A stretch of DNA of 64,000 bases, taken from the NCBI GenBank assembly GCA_018388625.1, contig CP074402.1:620001-684000 (forward strand), written 5' to 3'. Made by a program: the position numbers and the translations under genes. Positions within the stretch are counted from its first letter, which is position 1; each line of letters begins with the position of its first letter. Positions 55,049 to 63,219 of the stretch are shown here, piece after piece. This DNA comes from Nocardiopsis eucommiae. GTDB lineage: Bacteria; Actinomycetota; Actinomycetes; Streptosporangiales; Streptosporangiaceae. The notes under the pieces were generated by a model. That model had not been told where the DNA came from and made no database searches. It saw only the letters and a program-made list of their open reading frames with translations.

Positions 55049-55157
55049 CCCGGGAGGCCGGGTCCGGGACGTCGGCTCCGGTCATGGTCACAATGGGTCC
55101 GGAGCCTCCTCCCGTGACGGGGAGGCCCCCAGCGCGTCCACGACCCGGAAGGACCTC

Positions 55158-56384
55158 ATGAAGAGCGTCGAACAGCACATCTCCGACCTCCTGGGGTTGG
55201 TCGCCGTAGCCGAGCCGATCGAGCTGGACCTGCTCCAGGCACACGGAACGGTGCTGGCTGAGCCGGTCGTCTCCCCGGTGTCCCTGCCGGGCTTCGACAA
55301 CTCCTCGATGGACGGGTACGCCGTGCACGCGGCCGATCTGGCCGGGGCCACCGCCGACGCCCCGACCAGGCTGCGGGTGGTGGCCGACATCCCGGCGGGC
55401 GACGCGGACCCCACCGCGATCCGGCCCGGGCTCTGCGCCCGCATCATGACCGGCGCCCCCATGCCCGAGGGAGCGGACGCCGTGGTTCCTGTGGAGTGGA
55501 CCGACGGCGGGACCGTCGAGGTGGCGATCGACCGCCCCGCGCGGGAGGGCGCGTTCGTCCGGCGCAGCGGCGAGGACGTGCGGGAGGGCGCGACGGTGCT
55601 GGGCGCCGGGGTCCGCATCGGGTCGGGGGAGATGGGGGTGCTCGCGGCGGTCGGGCGTCGCACCGTCCCGGTCCGCCCCCGGCCGCGCGTGGTGGTGCTC
55701 TCCACCGGTGAGGAACTGGTCGAGCCCGGGCGCCCCCTCGGCCCGGGACAGATCTACGAGTCCAACAGCTACATGCTGGCCGCAGCCGCCCGGGACGAGG
55801 GCTGCGAGGTGTACCGCCACGGCTTCGTCGGAGACGACCCGGTCACCGTCTGGGACACGTTGGAGGACCTGCTGGTCCGCGCGGACGTGGTGGTCACCAC
55901 CGGGGGCGTCAGCATGGGCGCCTACGACGTGGTCAAGGAGGTGCTCTCCAGCAAGGGCACCGTGGAGTTCACCCAGGTGGCCATGCAGCCCGGCAAGCCC
56001 CAGGGGTTCGGCACGATCGGCCCCGACGACACGCCGATCCTCACGCTCCCGGGCAACCCGGTGAGCGCCTTCGTGTCCTTCCACCTGTTCGTCCGGCCGG
56101 TCCTGCGCAGGTTGCGCGGCCTGCCCACGACCCCTCTGCCGAGCGTGCGGGCCCGACTCGCCACCCCGGTCGGCTCGCCCCGGGACCGCCGTTCCTACCT
56201 GCGCGCCGTGCTCTCCGACCCCACCGCCCTGGACCCGGTGCCCTCCGTGGCCCCGGCGGTTCGGCAGGGCTCCCACCAGTTGTCCGCGCTGGCCGAGGCC
56301 AACGGGCTCCTGGTCGTTCCGGAGGAGGTCACGGAGCTTGCCGCCGGTGACCTGGTCGAGGTGCTGGTCCTGCCCGAGCACTGA
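55158..56384 (+). CDS. glp: MoeA-family protein, probable gephyrin-like divisome protein Glp
   Basis: 408 residues, intact. MoeA layout: PVSLPGFDNSSMDGYAVHAA, ARIMTGAPMPEGADAVVPVE, RVVVLSTGEELVEPG, TTGGVSMGAYDVVKEVL and LTLPGNPVSAFVSFHLFV. MoeA inserts molybdate into molybdopterin. Its position after galU and before the SepX/GlpR-type gene matches the actinobacterial Glp, which in Corynebacterium works in cell division with the membrane receptor GlpR. Both roles are possible; MoaC and MogA follow it. Confidence 0.85.
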   Translation: MKSVEQHISDLLGLVAVAEPIELDLLQAHGTVLAEPVVSPVSLPGFDNSSMDGYAVHAADLAGATADAPTRLRVVADIPAGDADPTAIRPGLCARIMTGAPMPEGADAVVPVEWTDGGTVEVAIDRPAREGAFVRRSGEDVREGATVLGAGVRIGSGEMGVLAAVGRRTVPVRPRPRVVVLSTGEELVEPGRPLGPGQIYESNSYMLAAAARDEGCEVYRHGFVGDDPVTVWDTLEDLLVRADVVVTTGGVSMGAYDVVKEVLSSKGTVEFTQVAMQPGKPQGFGTIGPDDTPILTLPGNPVSAFVSFHLFVRPVLRRLRGLPTTPLPSVRARLATPVGSPRDRRSYLRAVLSDPTALDPVPSVAPAVRQGSHQLSALAEANGLLVVPEEVTELAAGDLVEVLVLPEH

Positions 56385-56710
56385 CGCGCGCGGCCCCGGC
56401 GCGAGCGGCACCGGGGCGGTGCCGTTCCGGATTCTTGTCGCTCCCGGGCGAGGGCGGGGCGCCGAGGCGGGCCGACGCGGATCCGTTCGTGGCGACGACC
56501 GGCACCCCGGGGCGCGGGTCACCGGAGCGCGGTTCCGGGCCGCGCCCCGCGCGGTGGTGGCGGAGGCGCGGGAGGCCGGTCGACGGAGGGCGGGGGCGGC
56601 TGTCGTCCCGGAGGAGTACGGTCGTCCTTGGACGCGTCACCACGCGACCCCGTGGCCGACCGTTTCGGGCGGCCGCGAGCCCGCACGAGACGATGAGTGG
56701 CTCCACAGCG
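56385..56710. other. Gap between glp and moaC
   Basis: 326 nt, very GC-rich. A 7-bp hairpin with CGGCACC/GGTGCCG (56406-56424) followed by a T-containing stretch may terminate glp transcription. An open frame runs into moaC, but its residues (RPARWWRRRGRPVDGGRGR) look non-coding, so I regard the rest as leader. Confidence 0.45.
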
Positions 56711-57214
56711 ATGACCGACACCCCACGCCCGGAGGCGCACCCCTCCGGCCTCACGCACCTCGACGAGTCCGGATCCGCGCGCATGGTGGACGTCTCCGCC
56801 AAGTCCGTGAGCGCCCGTACCGCCACGGCGACCGGCCGGGTCCTGCTCAGCCCGGAGACGGTCGCCGCCCTGCGCGACGGGGCGGTCCCCAAGGGCGACG
56901 CCCTCGCCGTCGCCCGGATCGCCGGTATCCAGGGGGCCAAGCGCACCCCGGACCTCATCCCGTTGTGCCACCCGATCGCCGTGCACGGCGTCGACGTGGA
57001 CCTGACGGTGACCGACGACGGGGTGGACGTCAGCGCCACGGTGCGCACCGCCGACCGCACCGGCGTCGAGATGGAGGCGCTCACCTGTGTGATGACCGCC
57101 GCCCTCGGCCTGGTCGACATGGTCAAGGCGATCGACCCCGAGGCCGAGGTCACCCGGGTGCGCGTCGAGGAGAAGACCGGTGGGAAGAAGGGCCACTGGA
57201 GGCGCGGTGAGTGA
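56711..57214 (+). CDS. moaC: Cyclic pyranopterin monophosphate synthase MoaC
   Basis: 167 residues. Landmarks: GSARMVDVSAKSVSARTATA, AVPKGDALAVARIAGIQGAK, RTPDLIPLCHPIAVHGVDVD, TGVEMEALTCVMTAALGLVD and the basic end KTGGKKGHW. It closes the pyranopterin ring in molybdenum cofactor synthesis. ATG at 56711; an in-frame ATG six codons upstream is possible. Confidence 0.95.
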   Translation: MTDTPRPEAHPSGLTHLDESGSARMVDVSAKSVSARTATATGRVLLSPETVAALRDGAVPKGDALAVARIAGIQGAKRTPDLIPLCHPIAVHGVDVDLTVTDDGVDVSATVRTADRTGVEMEALTCVMTAALGLVDMVKAIDPEAEVTRVRVEEKTGGKKGHWRRGE

Positions 57215-57716
57215 CGCCGCGCACCGGGTCGCGGTGGTGACCGCGTCCAACCGCGCGGCGTCCGGGGTGTACCCGGACCGCTCCGGTCCCGTGATCGTCG
57301 AACGCCTCCGGGCCATGGGCCTCCGGGTCGTCGGGCCCTGGGTGGTGCCGGACGGCGCACCGGTCGCCGAGGCCATCGAGCGGGCCCTCGACGAGGGCGT
57401 GGACGCCGTCCTGACCACCGGGGGCACCGGGCTCACGCCGCAGGACCTCACCCCCGAGGCCACACGGCCCCTCCTGACACGGGAGATCCCCGGGATCGCG
57501 GAGGCGCTGCGGGCGGCGGGCCGGGAGAAGGGCGTGCCCACGGCCATCCTCTCGCGCGGCCTCGCGGGGATCGCGGAGCGTTCCGGACACCGGGCGATCG
57601 TGGTCAACCTGCCCGGTTCCAGGGGCGGGGTGCGCGACGGGATGGACGTGTTGGAGCCGGTTCTGGGCCACGCGATCGACCAGCTCCGTGGCGGGGACCA
57701 CCCTCGGCCCGAATGA
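57207..57716 (+). CDS. mogA: Molybdopterin adenylyltransferase MogA/MoaB
   Basis: 169 residues. RVAVVTASNRAASGVYPDRS, TTGGTGLTPQDLTPEAT, EIPGIAEALRAAGREKG and VVNLPGSRGGVRDGMD are typical. It adenylylates molybdopterin before MoeA inserts molybdenum. The GTG start overlaps the moaC end by 8 nt after GGAGG. Confidence 0.93.
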   Translation: MSDAAHRVAVVTASNRAASGVYPDRSGPVIVERLRAMGLRVVGPWVVPDGAPVAEAIERALDEGVDAVLTTGGTGLTPQDLTPEATRPLLTREIPGIAEALRAAGREKGVPTAILSRGLAGIAERSGHRAIVVNLPGSRGGVRDGMDVLEPVLGHAIDQLRGGDHPRPE

Positions 57717-57968
57717 CACCCAACAATGACCGGAATCACATCGGGGGCATTCCGGAGACGGAGAATTCCTTGACCTGGTATCGGTTTTCGGTGCTGGCCT
57801 GAATGGAGTTTGGCAACATCCGATTCTCGTGCTGTGGGGGTGACGCCCGCCACCTCACACCGACGGAGTGGAATACTGGAAGGCGTCACCGACACCGGGT
57901 GCTCCACGAGTACCGAGGGGCGGTGGTGCGACCGCGCAGGGCGGTCCGGAGGGCTCGGAAGGACGGAC

Positions 57969-58646
57969 GTGAACCGCAGACAGGGGTGGCCCGCCACCCT
58001 TCAGGAGGGGCCGATCGCGCTTCGCCCTCTGCGCCTTCGCGACGCCCCCGTGCTCCGGGACACCCGGGCGCGCAACGCCGAGTGGCTGCGGCCCTGGGAA
58101 CCCACCTACCCGGAGATGCCGTTGCGCACCACCGGGCTGACGCCCTACGTGGCCATGCTCCAGGCGATCCGCCGCGAGGCCAGGCAGGGTCTGTCGATGC
58201 CGTGGTCGATCACCTACGAGGGCCGCTTCGTCGGTCAGCTCACCGTGGGCGCCATCGTGTGGGGTTCGGCACGGTCCGCGCAGGTCGGCTACTGGGTCGA
58301 CAGCGCCTACGCGGGGCGGGGGATCACCCCCACCGCCGTCGCCCTGGCCGTCGACCACTCCTTCTTCACTGTCGGACTCCACCGGATCGAGGCCAACATC
58401 CGTCCCGAGAACCGCGCCAGCCGACGAGTGGTGACCAAGCTGGGATTCCGTGACGAGGGGGTGCGCAGACGTCAGCTCCACATCGACGGTGCCTGGCGGG
58501 ACCACATCTGCTACGGCCTCACGGCGGAGGAGGTCCCCGGGGTGTGCTGCGCCGCTGGTACGACGGGACGCCTTCCGGTCCGCCCGAGGAGGGGGTTCCG
58601 GCCCTGGTTCGGCATTGGGGCCAGAGGGCCCGAACGGTGGCGGTGA
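57969..58646 (+). CDS. GNAT acetyltransferase, RimJ/RimL type
   Basis: 225 residues from a GTG after GGAAGG. The GNAT core runs IALRPLRLRDAPVLRDTRAR, SAQVGYWVDSAYAGRGITPT (acetyl-CoA loop), LHRIEANIRPENRASRRVV and KLGFRDEGVRRRQLHIDGAW. RimJ-type enzymes acetylate N-terminal amines or small molecules. After EEVPG the frame is unlikely (CCAAGTTGR); adding one base in the GGGG near 58545 gives GVLRRWYDGTPSG and a stop at 58720, probably the true ending. Confidence 0.83.
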   Translation: MNRRQGWPATLQEGPIALRPLRLRDAPVLRDTRARNAEWLRPWEPTYPEMPLRTTGLTPYVAMLQAIRREARQGLSMPWSITYEGRFVGQLTVGAIVWGSARSAQVGYWVDSAYAGRGITPTAVALAVDHSFFTVGLHRIEANIRPENRASRRVVTKLGFRDEGVRRRQLHIDGAWRDHICYGLTAEEVPGVCCAAGTTGRLPVRPRRGFRPWFGIGARGPERWR

Positions 58647-58720
58647 TCCGTGGGATCCGGCGAGTCCGTACCCGGGATCGCACTGAACATGGCACGATCA
58701 CGGATGCGTCCGGATCTTAA

Positions 58721-59090
58721 ACCCCTCTTTAAGCACAATGATTCATTACTTTGCGTTGAATTGGCACTGCGCTCCGCAGTCACCGCCTGACCTGCTCTTT
58801 CGTTCAGGAGGGTCTGACGACCGAAACTGAGGGTCCACAATCTTGCGACACTCCGGTCGGAATGTGGCGCATTTATGGACACGGGGTCGTACCGTGCGGA
58901 ACATAGACGCATTGACGATGCGGGCAACGCGTGGATATGGCACACGGGAATCGACCCCGGTCCGACGAGGGCCAGGAACGATGTCCAGCCGGAGGACGTC
59001 TCTACTTCCGGGAGTACGTCCAGCCACACGCGGGGCGGTGTCGACGAAGTGTCGACCAACGTTCAGTGGCCGTCATCGTGAGGAGGGGTG
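58721..59090. promoter_or_regulatory. Low-GC leader region upstream of the SepX/GlpR gene
   Basis: 370 nt with lower GC than its surroundings and no convincing gene. It begins within an inverted repeat CTTAAA...TTTAAG (58716-58733), then an AT-richer stretch (AATGATTCATTACTTTGC), and ends with AGGAGG before the next ATG. It looks like a long regulated promoter/leader. Confidence 0.5.
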
Positions 59091-59753
59091 ATGAGCAGCT
59101 CTCCTCTGTACCTGGCCATCGTGGTGGTCTGGCTCATCGTCCTCGTCCCGATGCTGCTGCGGAAGGACGCGGTGGACACCGTCCCCGAGGACGCCCGGCG
59201 CGAGGACGAGGACGTCGAGGCGCCCGAGTCCGACGAGGAGGCCGACCAGCGCGCTGAGGACGCCTCAGGCGACGAGGGGGACCCGGACCTCACCGAGACC
59301 CAGGTGATCCACCGTCCCGCCGTCAGGGGCGACCACGGCGCCGAGGAGGAGGTTCCCGAGCGGAGCCGTCCCGTCGCCGAGGAACGCGTCGGCCACGAGC
59401 CCCGGTCCCGCGTCATCGCCCGTCGGCGCCGACGCACCACCGTGCTCACGCTGTTGAACGTCGGCACCGTCGTGGCGGTCGCCTTCGGCCTCGGCCCCTG
59501 GTGGGTGATCGCCCCGCCGGTCCTGCTGCTCGTCGGGCACGTGGCCCTGCTGCGCGAGGCCGCCAAGGCCGACGCGGAGCGCCGCGAGGCCGTCGCCAGG
59601 GCACGGCGACAGGCGGTCCGTCGGGCCCGCCGCGCCGAGGCGGAGCAGGCCCGCGAGGCCGAGCGCGAGGCCCAGATCATCGCCTTCATCGAACGCCGCA
59701 GCCAGGTCTACGACCAGTACGCGGACGCCCGGCTGAGGGCCGCCGGAGACTGA
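59091..59753 (+). CDS. SepX/GlpR-type divisome membrane protein
   Basis: 220 residues. N-terminal membrane segment LYLAIVVVWLIVLVPMLLRK, a long acidic cytosolic region (about 25-105), two hydrophobic segments (TVLTLLNVGTVVAVAFGLGP and VIAPPVLLLVGHVALLREA) and a basic coiled C-terminus (EAVARARRQAVRRARRAEAE). This matches the actinobacterial Glp receptor (GlpR in Corynebacterium, SepX in Streptomyces), and the neighbourhood agrees. It would recruit Glp or stabilise the division septum. ATG chosen at 59091, 4 nt after AGGAGG. Confidence 0.8.
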   Translation: MSSSPLYLAIVVVWLIVLVPMLLRKDAVDTVPEDARREDEDVEAPESDEEADQRAEDASGDEGDPDLTETQVIHRPAVRGDHGAEEEVPERSRPVAEERVGHEPRSRVIARRRRRTTVLTLLNVGTVVAVAFGLGPWWVIAPPVLLLVGHVALLREAAKADAERREAVARARRQAVRRARRAEAEQAREAEREAQIIAFIERRSQVYDQYADARLRAAGD

Positions 59754-59810
59754 CCCCGGGCTTCGGTTCGGACCACCCGCAATCTCCTGATAGTCTTTCA
59801 AACGTCTTCA

Positions 59811-59884
59811 GGGGCTATGGCGCAGTCCGGTAGCGCACCTCGTTCGCATCGAGGGGGTCTGGGGTTCAAATCCCCATAGCTCCA
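59811..59884 (+). tRNA. tRNA-Ala (anticodon CGC)
   Basis: Cloverleaf with acceptor GGGGCTA/TAGCTCC, D-arm GCGCAGTCCGGTAGCGC, anticodon stem-loop CCTCG TTCGCAT CGAGG (anticodon CGC, reads GCG), T-arm TGGGGTTCAAATCCCCA and discriminator A. Confidence 0.95.
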
Positions 59885-59890
59885 CTTCAC

Positions 59891-60054
59891 TCTGAGACGA
59901 CCCTGCTCGGGGGCCTATGGCCTCCTCGCGGGGTCGTTTCGTGTTTCCCCAGGGGGCGACCCCCTGAGCCCCCGGTTGCTCTGAGGTGACCCTGCTCGGG
60001 GCCTGCGGCCTCCTCGCGGGGTCGTTTCGTGTTTCCCCAGGGGGCGACCCCTGG
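59891..60054 (+). repeat. Tandem direct repeat of a terminator-like element after tRNA-Ala
   Basis: Two copies of about 75 nt (59891-59965 and 59980-60054) with very few differences. Each contains a hairpin (CGACCC...GGGTCG with inner GGCC/GGCC pairs) followed by TTTCGTGTTTCC, and a second short hairpin CAGGGGGCGACCCCCTG. The first copy is a plausible tRNA terminator, apparently duplicated. It does not repeat the tRNA 3' end, so it is not an integration site. Confidence 0.75.
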
Positions 60055-60069
60055 GTCCGGGAGCGCCGG

Positions 60070-60116
60070 ACACAGTCGAAGGGCCCGGTTCGATGAACCG
60101 GGCCCTTCGACTGTGT
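60070..60116. terminator. Long perfect hairpin
   Basis: Arms of 22 bp (60070-60091 and 60095-60116) around loop GAT, ending in TGTGTCTCTGGTCG. The core is GGGCCCGGTTC/GAACCGGGCCC. A strong terminator, probably bidirectional, that isolates the tRNA unit from the TetR gene. Confidence 0.8.
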
Positions 60117-60332
60117 CTCTGGTCGTCCTGGACGGATGCTGCTGTTCCCTGCGGCGGGCGGTCGTCCGGACCGGAGCCCCGAGTGTCACCGGCGAAGCGT
60201 CTATACCCTCAGGCGGGTGACCGGTGTGTACCCCAGAGTACCCCGGTGAGTCCGGATGTCCTATGGGTCAGGGACCGCCGATCTCCACAACCGAATCTAT
60301 ACAGTGAAAACTTTCCGGTGTATGGTCGCCGC

Positions 60333-60940
60333 ATGGCAGACGGATACCACCACGGGAACCTGCGGGCCGCCGTGCTCGCGCGAGCCGCCGAGGTCATCGA
60401 ACAGGAGGGCCCCTACGCCTTCAGCCTGCGGTCGCTCGCGGCCGACCTGGGGGTGAGCCACACGGCCCCGAGGTACCACTTCGGCAGCAGGGAGGGTGTC
60501 CTCAACGCCCTGGCCACAGACGGATTCACCGAGCTGGCCCGCAGGTTGGCGGCCAACCGGGAGGCGGAGGGCGGATTCCTGGAGTCCGGAGTCGAGTACG
60601 TGCGCTTCGCTATGGAGCACCCGGCCCACTTCCAGGTGATGTTCGCGCCGAGCCTGCTCGACCAGGACGATCCGGCGCTCTCGGCCGCGCGCGGCGCGGC
60701 CTTCGGCGAACTGCGCTCCGGGGTGGCCTCCCTGAGCGACGGCGTCGAGGACCCTGCCGCCGGGGTGGTGGCGGGCTGGTCGATCGTGCACGGTATCGCC
60801 ACCCTGGCGCTGACCGGCAACCTCGACAGCTCCGGGGTGCGCGCGCTGCTCGGGGACGCCGACCTGCTGACCGTCACCCGGCGCAGCGCCGGGCTTCTCT
60901 TCGGTTCCCCGGAACCACCCCCTCACCAGCTCAGGAGTGA
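60333..60940 (+). CDS. TetR-family regulator (frame-disrupted at the end)
   Basis: About 202 residues. N-terminal HTH: YHHGNLRAAVLARAAEVIEQ and LRSLAADLGVSHTAPRYHFG. The ligand domain (about 70-200) is helical. One base added in the CCCCC near 60920 gives the stop at 60938-60940 rather than a run-on. The next gene begins 3 nt later, so it is probably its target or partner. Confidence 0.82.
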
Positions 60941-60942
60941 CC

Positions 60943-61356
60943 ATGTCATCCGCAACGCTCGTCACCTCAGGCGTCGTCCTGCTCACCGTGGTCGGCATCG
61001 CCTACGGGGGCACGTTCCTGCTCCGCGTGGTGAACGGCGCCTTCCCCGCCAACGAACTCCAGCGCTCCTACTTCCGCGCGGGGCACGCGCACGCGGGAGT
61101 TCTGGTGATCCTCGGACTGGTCGTGCGGCTTCTGCTGGACCAGCCCACGGTTCCGGACTGGGGGCGGCTCCTCGGGGACCTGGTGCTCCTGGCCGCGATC
61201 CTCATGCCGGCCGGGTTCTTCCTGTCGGTGGTCGGTCGGAACCCCAGTACCCCCAACCGGTGGCGGCTGCTCATCCCCGTGGGCGCGACGAGCCTGGTCA
61301 TCGGCCTGGTCGCGGCGGGCGTCGCGCTCATCCTCGGCGGCCTGACGGCGGTCTGA
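60943..61356 (+). CDS. Small four-segment integral membrane protein
   Basis: 137 residues with four hydrophobic segments (TLVTSGVVLLTVVGIAYGG, AGVLVILGLVVRLLLD, LGDLVLLAAILMPAGFFLSV, LVIGLVAAGVALILGG). RSYFRAGHAHAGVLVILGL resembles small membrane proteins with a conserved AGHAHAG motif. Probably controlled by, and transcribed with, the TetR gene. Function unknown. Confidence 0.75.
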   Translation: MSSATLVTSGVVLLTVVGIAYGGTFLLRVVNGAFPANELQRSYFRAGHAHAGVLVILGLVVRLLLDQPTVPDWGRLLGDLVLLAAILMPAGFFLSVVGRNPSTPNRWRLLIPVGATSLVIGLVAAGVALILGGLTAV

Positions 61357-61938
61357 CCGCCGTTTCCGCCCGGGACGGAGCCGGGGCCGTTCGCGCCGAT
61401 ATGCGGCGGGGATTACCGCTGTTAGTGAGAGGCCGAAACCGGGTCTCGGGGTGCTGAAGGGGACCGACTTCCATGAGGGTGGGCGTCCCTCCGTGGACAC
61501 GAAGCGTGATCGTCCGTCTTCTGGTGATAAGCCCAAGAAGCGATGGTCTGTGTCGGTTTCTAGCTCCTTGTCCCTGTAATGGCGCGGGTCTCCGTGTCGA
61601 GTCCGGTCCCCGCGAGGGCGATTGTGCCGTTTCGCAGCGCCCAAACCGCAATAGCGATACCATCACACTCTGTTATGTTCGCCTTCGGGGATTTTGCTCC
61701 ACGCCGGTCTTGTTTTTGCAGGTCATCGGGGAGGGTGTGTTTGGCGTGGGCAAAGGGGACTTGCCTGAACTGCGACGACAGTGATCTCAGTGGGCTTTCG
61801 TAGGCCACTGCTGCAATCTTTGGTCGTATGTCGACCACGGAATGTCGAATATTCGAGCACGGGTCTTGTGGAGCCCGCCCGCATGGGACATCTTGGTTGG
61901 CGGGATGGGCCGGAGACATCGATGGAAAGGTGGATGCC
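61357..61938. other. Lower-GC region without recognisable genes
   Basis: 582 nt, noticeably less GC-rich from about 61550 onwards. Open frames on either strand have no protein-like composition. It contains several short inverted repeats (for example CAGTGGGC...GCCCACTG-like around 61787-61812) and precedes a small open frame at 61939. It may hold a structured leader, a small RNA, or remnant DNA. Confidence 0.4.
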
Positions 61939-61992
61939 ATGACCACGCACGCGAAGGCCTCTCGCAAGAGCAACGGCTGGGCCTGGTGGTAA
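61939..61992 (+). CDS. 17-residue open frame ending in WAWW
   Basis: MTTHAKASRKSNGWAWW, with GGAAAGGTGG 5-15 nt before the ATG and a strong terminator 39 nt after the stop. The ending has three Trp in four residues and the middle is basic. It could be a leader peptide (Trp-sensing attenuation), a small secreted or regulatory peptide, or chance. No trp biosynthesis gene is nearby. Confidence 0.45.
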   Translation: MTTHAKASRKSNGWAWW

Positions 61993-62030
61993 CCAGACCG
62001 CCGTGTGTTCTTCAGTGAACTCACGTGTAG

Positions 62031-62059
62031 GGGGCCCGCCGACGACGTCGGCGGGCCCC
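62031..62059 (+). terminator. Terminator after the small open frame
   Basis: GGGGCCCGCCGAC (62031-62043) pairs with GTCGGCGGGCCCC (62047-62059), loop GAC, followed by TTCCGTG. Confidence 0.8.
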
Positions 62060-62175
62060 TTCCGTGTCCCCGGAACGCGCGTGTCGGGGATTTGACCCCC
62101 GACAGTGACGGGTAGGTAGCCGGTACGACAACAGGACAGTCAGGTCCGGACCGACCGTGAAGGGGCGGAACCTCC

Positions 62176-62707
62176 GTGTCCGACTCCCCCAGTACCCAGG
62201 CGGATACCAGCCAGAGGAACCAGAGCCGACGGGCGGGCACGTCCGCCCCACCCCACCCGAGCCGGGGCCGCGTCACCCCGGTCCCCGGCCGGAACCCGGA
62301 CCGGGGAGCGGGAGCCGCCGGTCGCCGCCGAACGCTTCCGACGCACCACCCGGGCCAGGAGCAAGGTCATCCCGGTGGAACGGAGCCGGGGCTTCTGGCA
62401 CCTGGCCGTCGGCACCGTCTTCTACGTGATGATCGTCGGCGGCATGGCCGACTACGTCGAGCCGGGCACACGGATCGCCGCCCACCTGGGCTTCTGGCTC
62501 CTGATCGGGCTGGCGTTCCTGGTCTCCGCGGCACGCGAGCGTCGCCACGACTGGGCGCCCCGGGCCCGGTGGCCGTGGATCGCCGCGGCGGTGGGCGGCG
62601 CCGTGACGGTGGAGGTCCTGATCGTCACCCTGGGATCGCCCGCGATCATCATCGGGGCGGTGGTGCTGCTCGCGCTGGGAGCTTTCTTCCTGATGCTCGT
62701 CGGCTGA
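62176..62707 (+). CDS. Small membrane protein of unknown function (frame-disrupted)
   Basis: About 177 residues from a GTG after AGGGG. The N-terminal about 45 residues are Ser/Pro/Arg-rich, then after a correction near 62310 AAERFRRTTRARSKVIPVER, followed by four hydrophobic segments (FWHLAVGTVFYVMIVGGM, LGFWLLIGLAFLVSAA, WIAAAVGGAVTVEVLIVTLG, IIIGAVVLLALGAFFLMLV). No family recognised. It converges on tatB, with only 10 nt between stops. Confidence 0.6.
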
Positions 62708-62717
62708 GGGCGTGGCC

Positions 62718-63029
62718 CTACGTGGCCTCGTCGTCGAAGGGCGGGCGCTTGCCGTTGAGCTGGGAGGCGGGCTTGCGGTCCGCCTCCTCCTCTTCCTCCC
62801 AGAAGTGCTTCTGGATGAAGCGCTTGGGGTTGAGGTCCTGGACGTCGAAGTCCTTGTACTCCGGGCCGAGCCCCTCCTTGATGTCGGCGGAGGCGGAGTT
62901 GGCCATGGTGCGGAGCTGGCGCAGGACCCGGCCGACCTGCTGGGCGGCCTTGGGGAGCTGGTCGGGGCCGAAGATCAGGAGAGCGAGCAGAAGGAGTAGG
63001 ACGAACTCTCCCCCACTGATGCCGAACAT
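62718..63029 (-). CDS. tatB: Sec-independent translocase protein TatB
   Basis: 103 residues. MFGISGGEFVLLLLLALLIFGPDQLPKAAQ is the Tat hairpin start with the conserved FGP hinge; an amphipathic helix (VGRVLRQLRTMANSASADIK) and a charged tail follow. In the TatABC system TatB binds TatC and recognises twin-arginine signals. TatA and TatB are similar; the Gly-Ile-Ser/Glu start (ISGGE) and length favour TatB. Confidence 0.85.
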   Translation of the reverse strand: MFGISGGEFVLLLLLALLIFGPDQLPKAAQQVGRVLRQLRTMANSASADIKEGLGPEYKDFDVQDLNPKRFIQKHFWEEEEEADRKPASQLNGKRPPFDDEAT

Positions 63030-63170
63030 GTTCAGTCCTCGCTCTTGGTGTACCGACCGGCTTCAAGCAGGTTAACCGGTATCGCCGGGCTTGGGTAACC
63101 GCGTACCCCCTTCGCCGCTCCCGGCGCGGCGCGGCGCTCCCGACCAGCCACGACGCCCCCGGAACGCGGT

Positions 63171-63200
63171 CCAGCCCCCGCTCGGAGAGCGGAGGGCTGG
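63171..63200 (-). terminator. Terminator after the cold-shock gene
   Basis: CCAGCCCCCGCT and the complementary AGCGGAGGGCTGG (one bulge or mismatch) form a hairpin 20 nt beyond the stop on the minus strand. Confidence 0.65.
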
Positions 63201-63219
63201 GAAGACGCACGTGTGACGG

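Noticed and set aside
59811..60054. tRNA-Ala as an integration site with the 75-nt repeats as att sites
   Set aside because: The repeats do not copy the tRNA 3' end, are only 14 nt apart, and no integrase or mobile genes follow.
61560..62276. A 238-codon minus-strand open frame
   Set aside because: Composition is not protein-like, no ribosome site, and it crosses a strong plus-strand terminator hairpin and the start of another gene.
61939..62707. Classical trp attenuator
   Set aside because: The Trp-ended open frame and hairpin fit the idea, but the next gene is a small membrane protein and no trp biosynthetic gene is in the window; kept only as a possibility.
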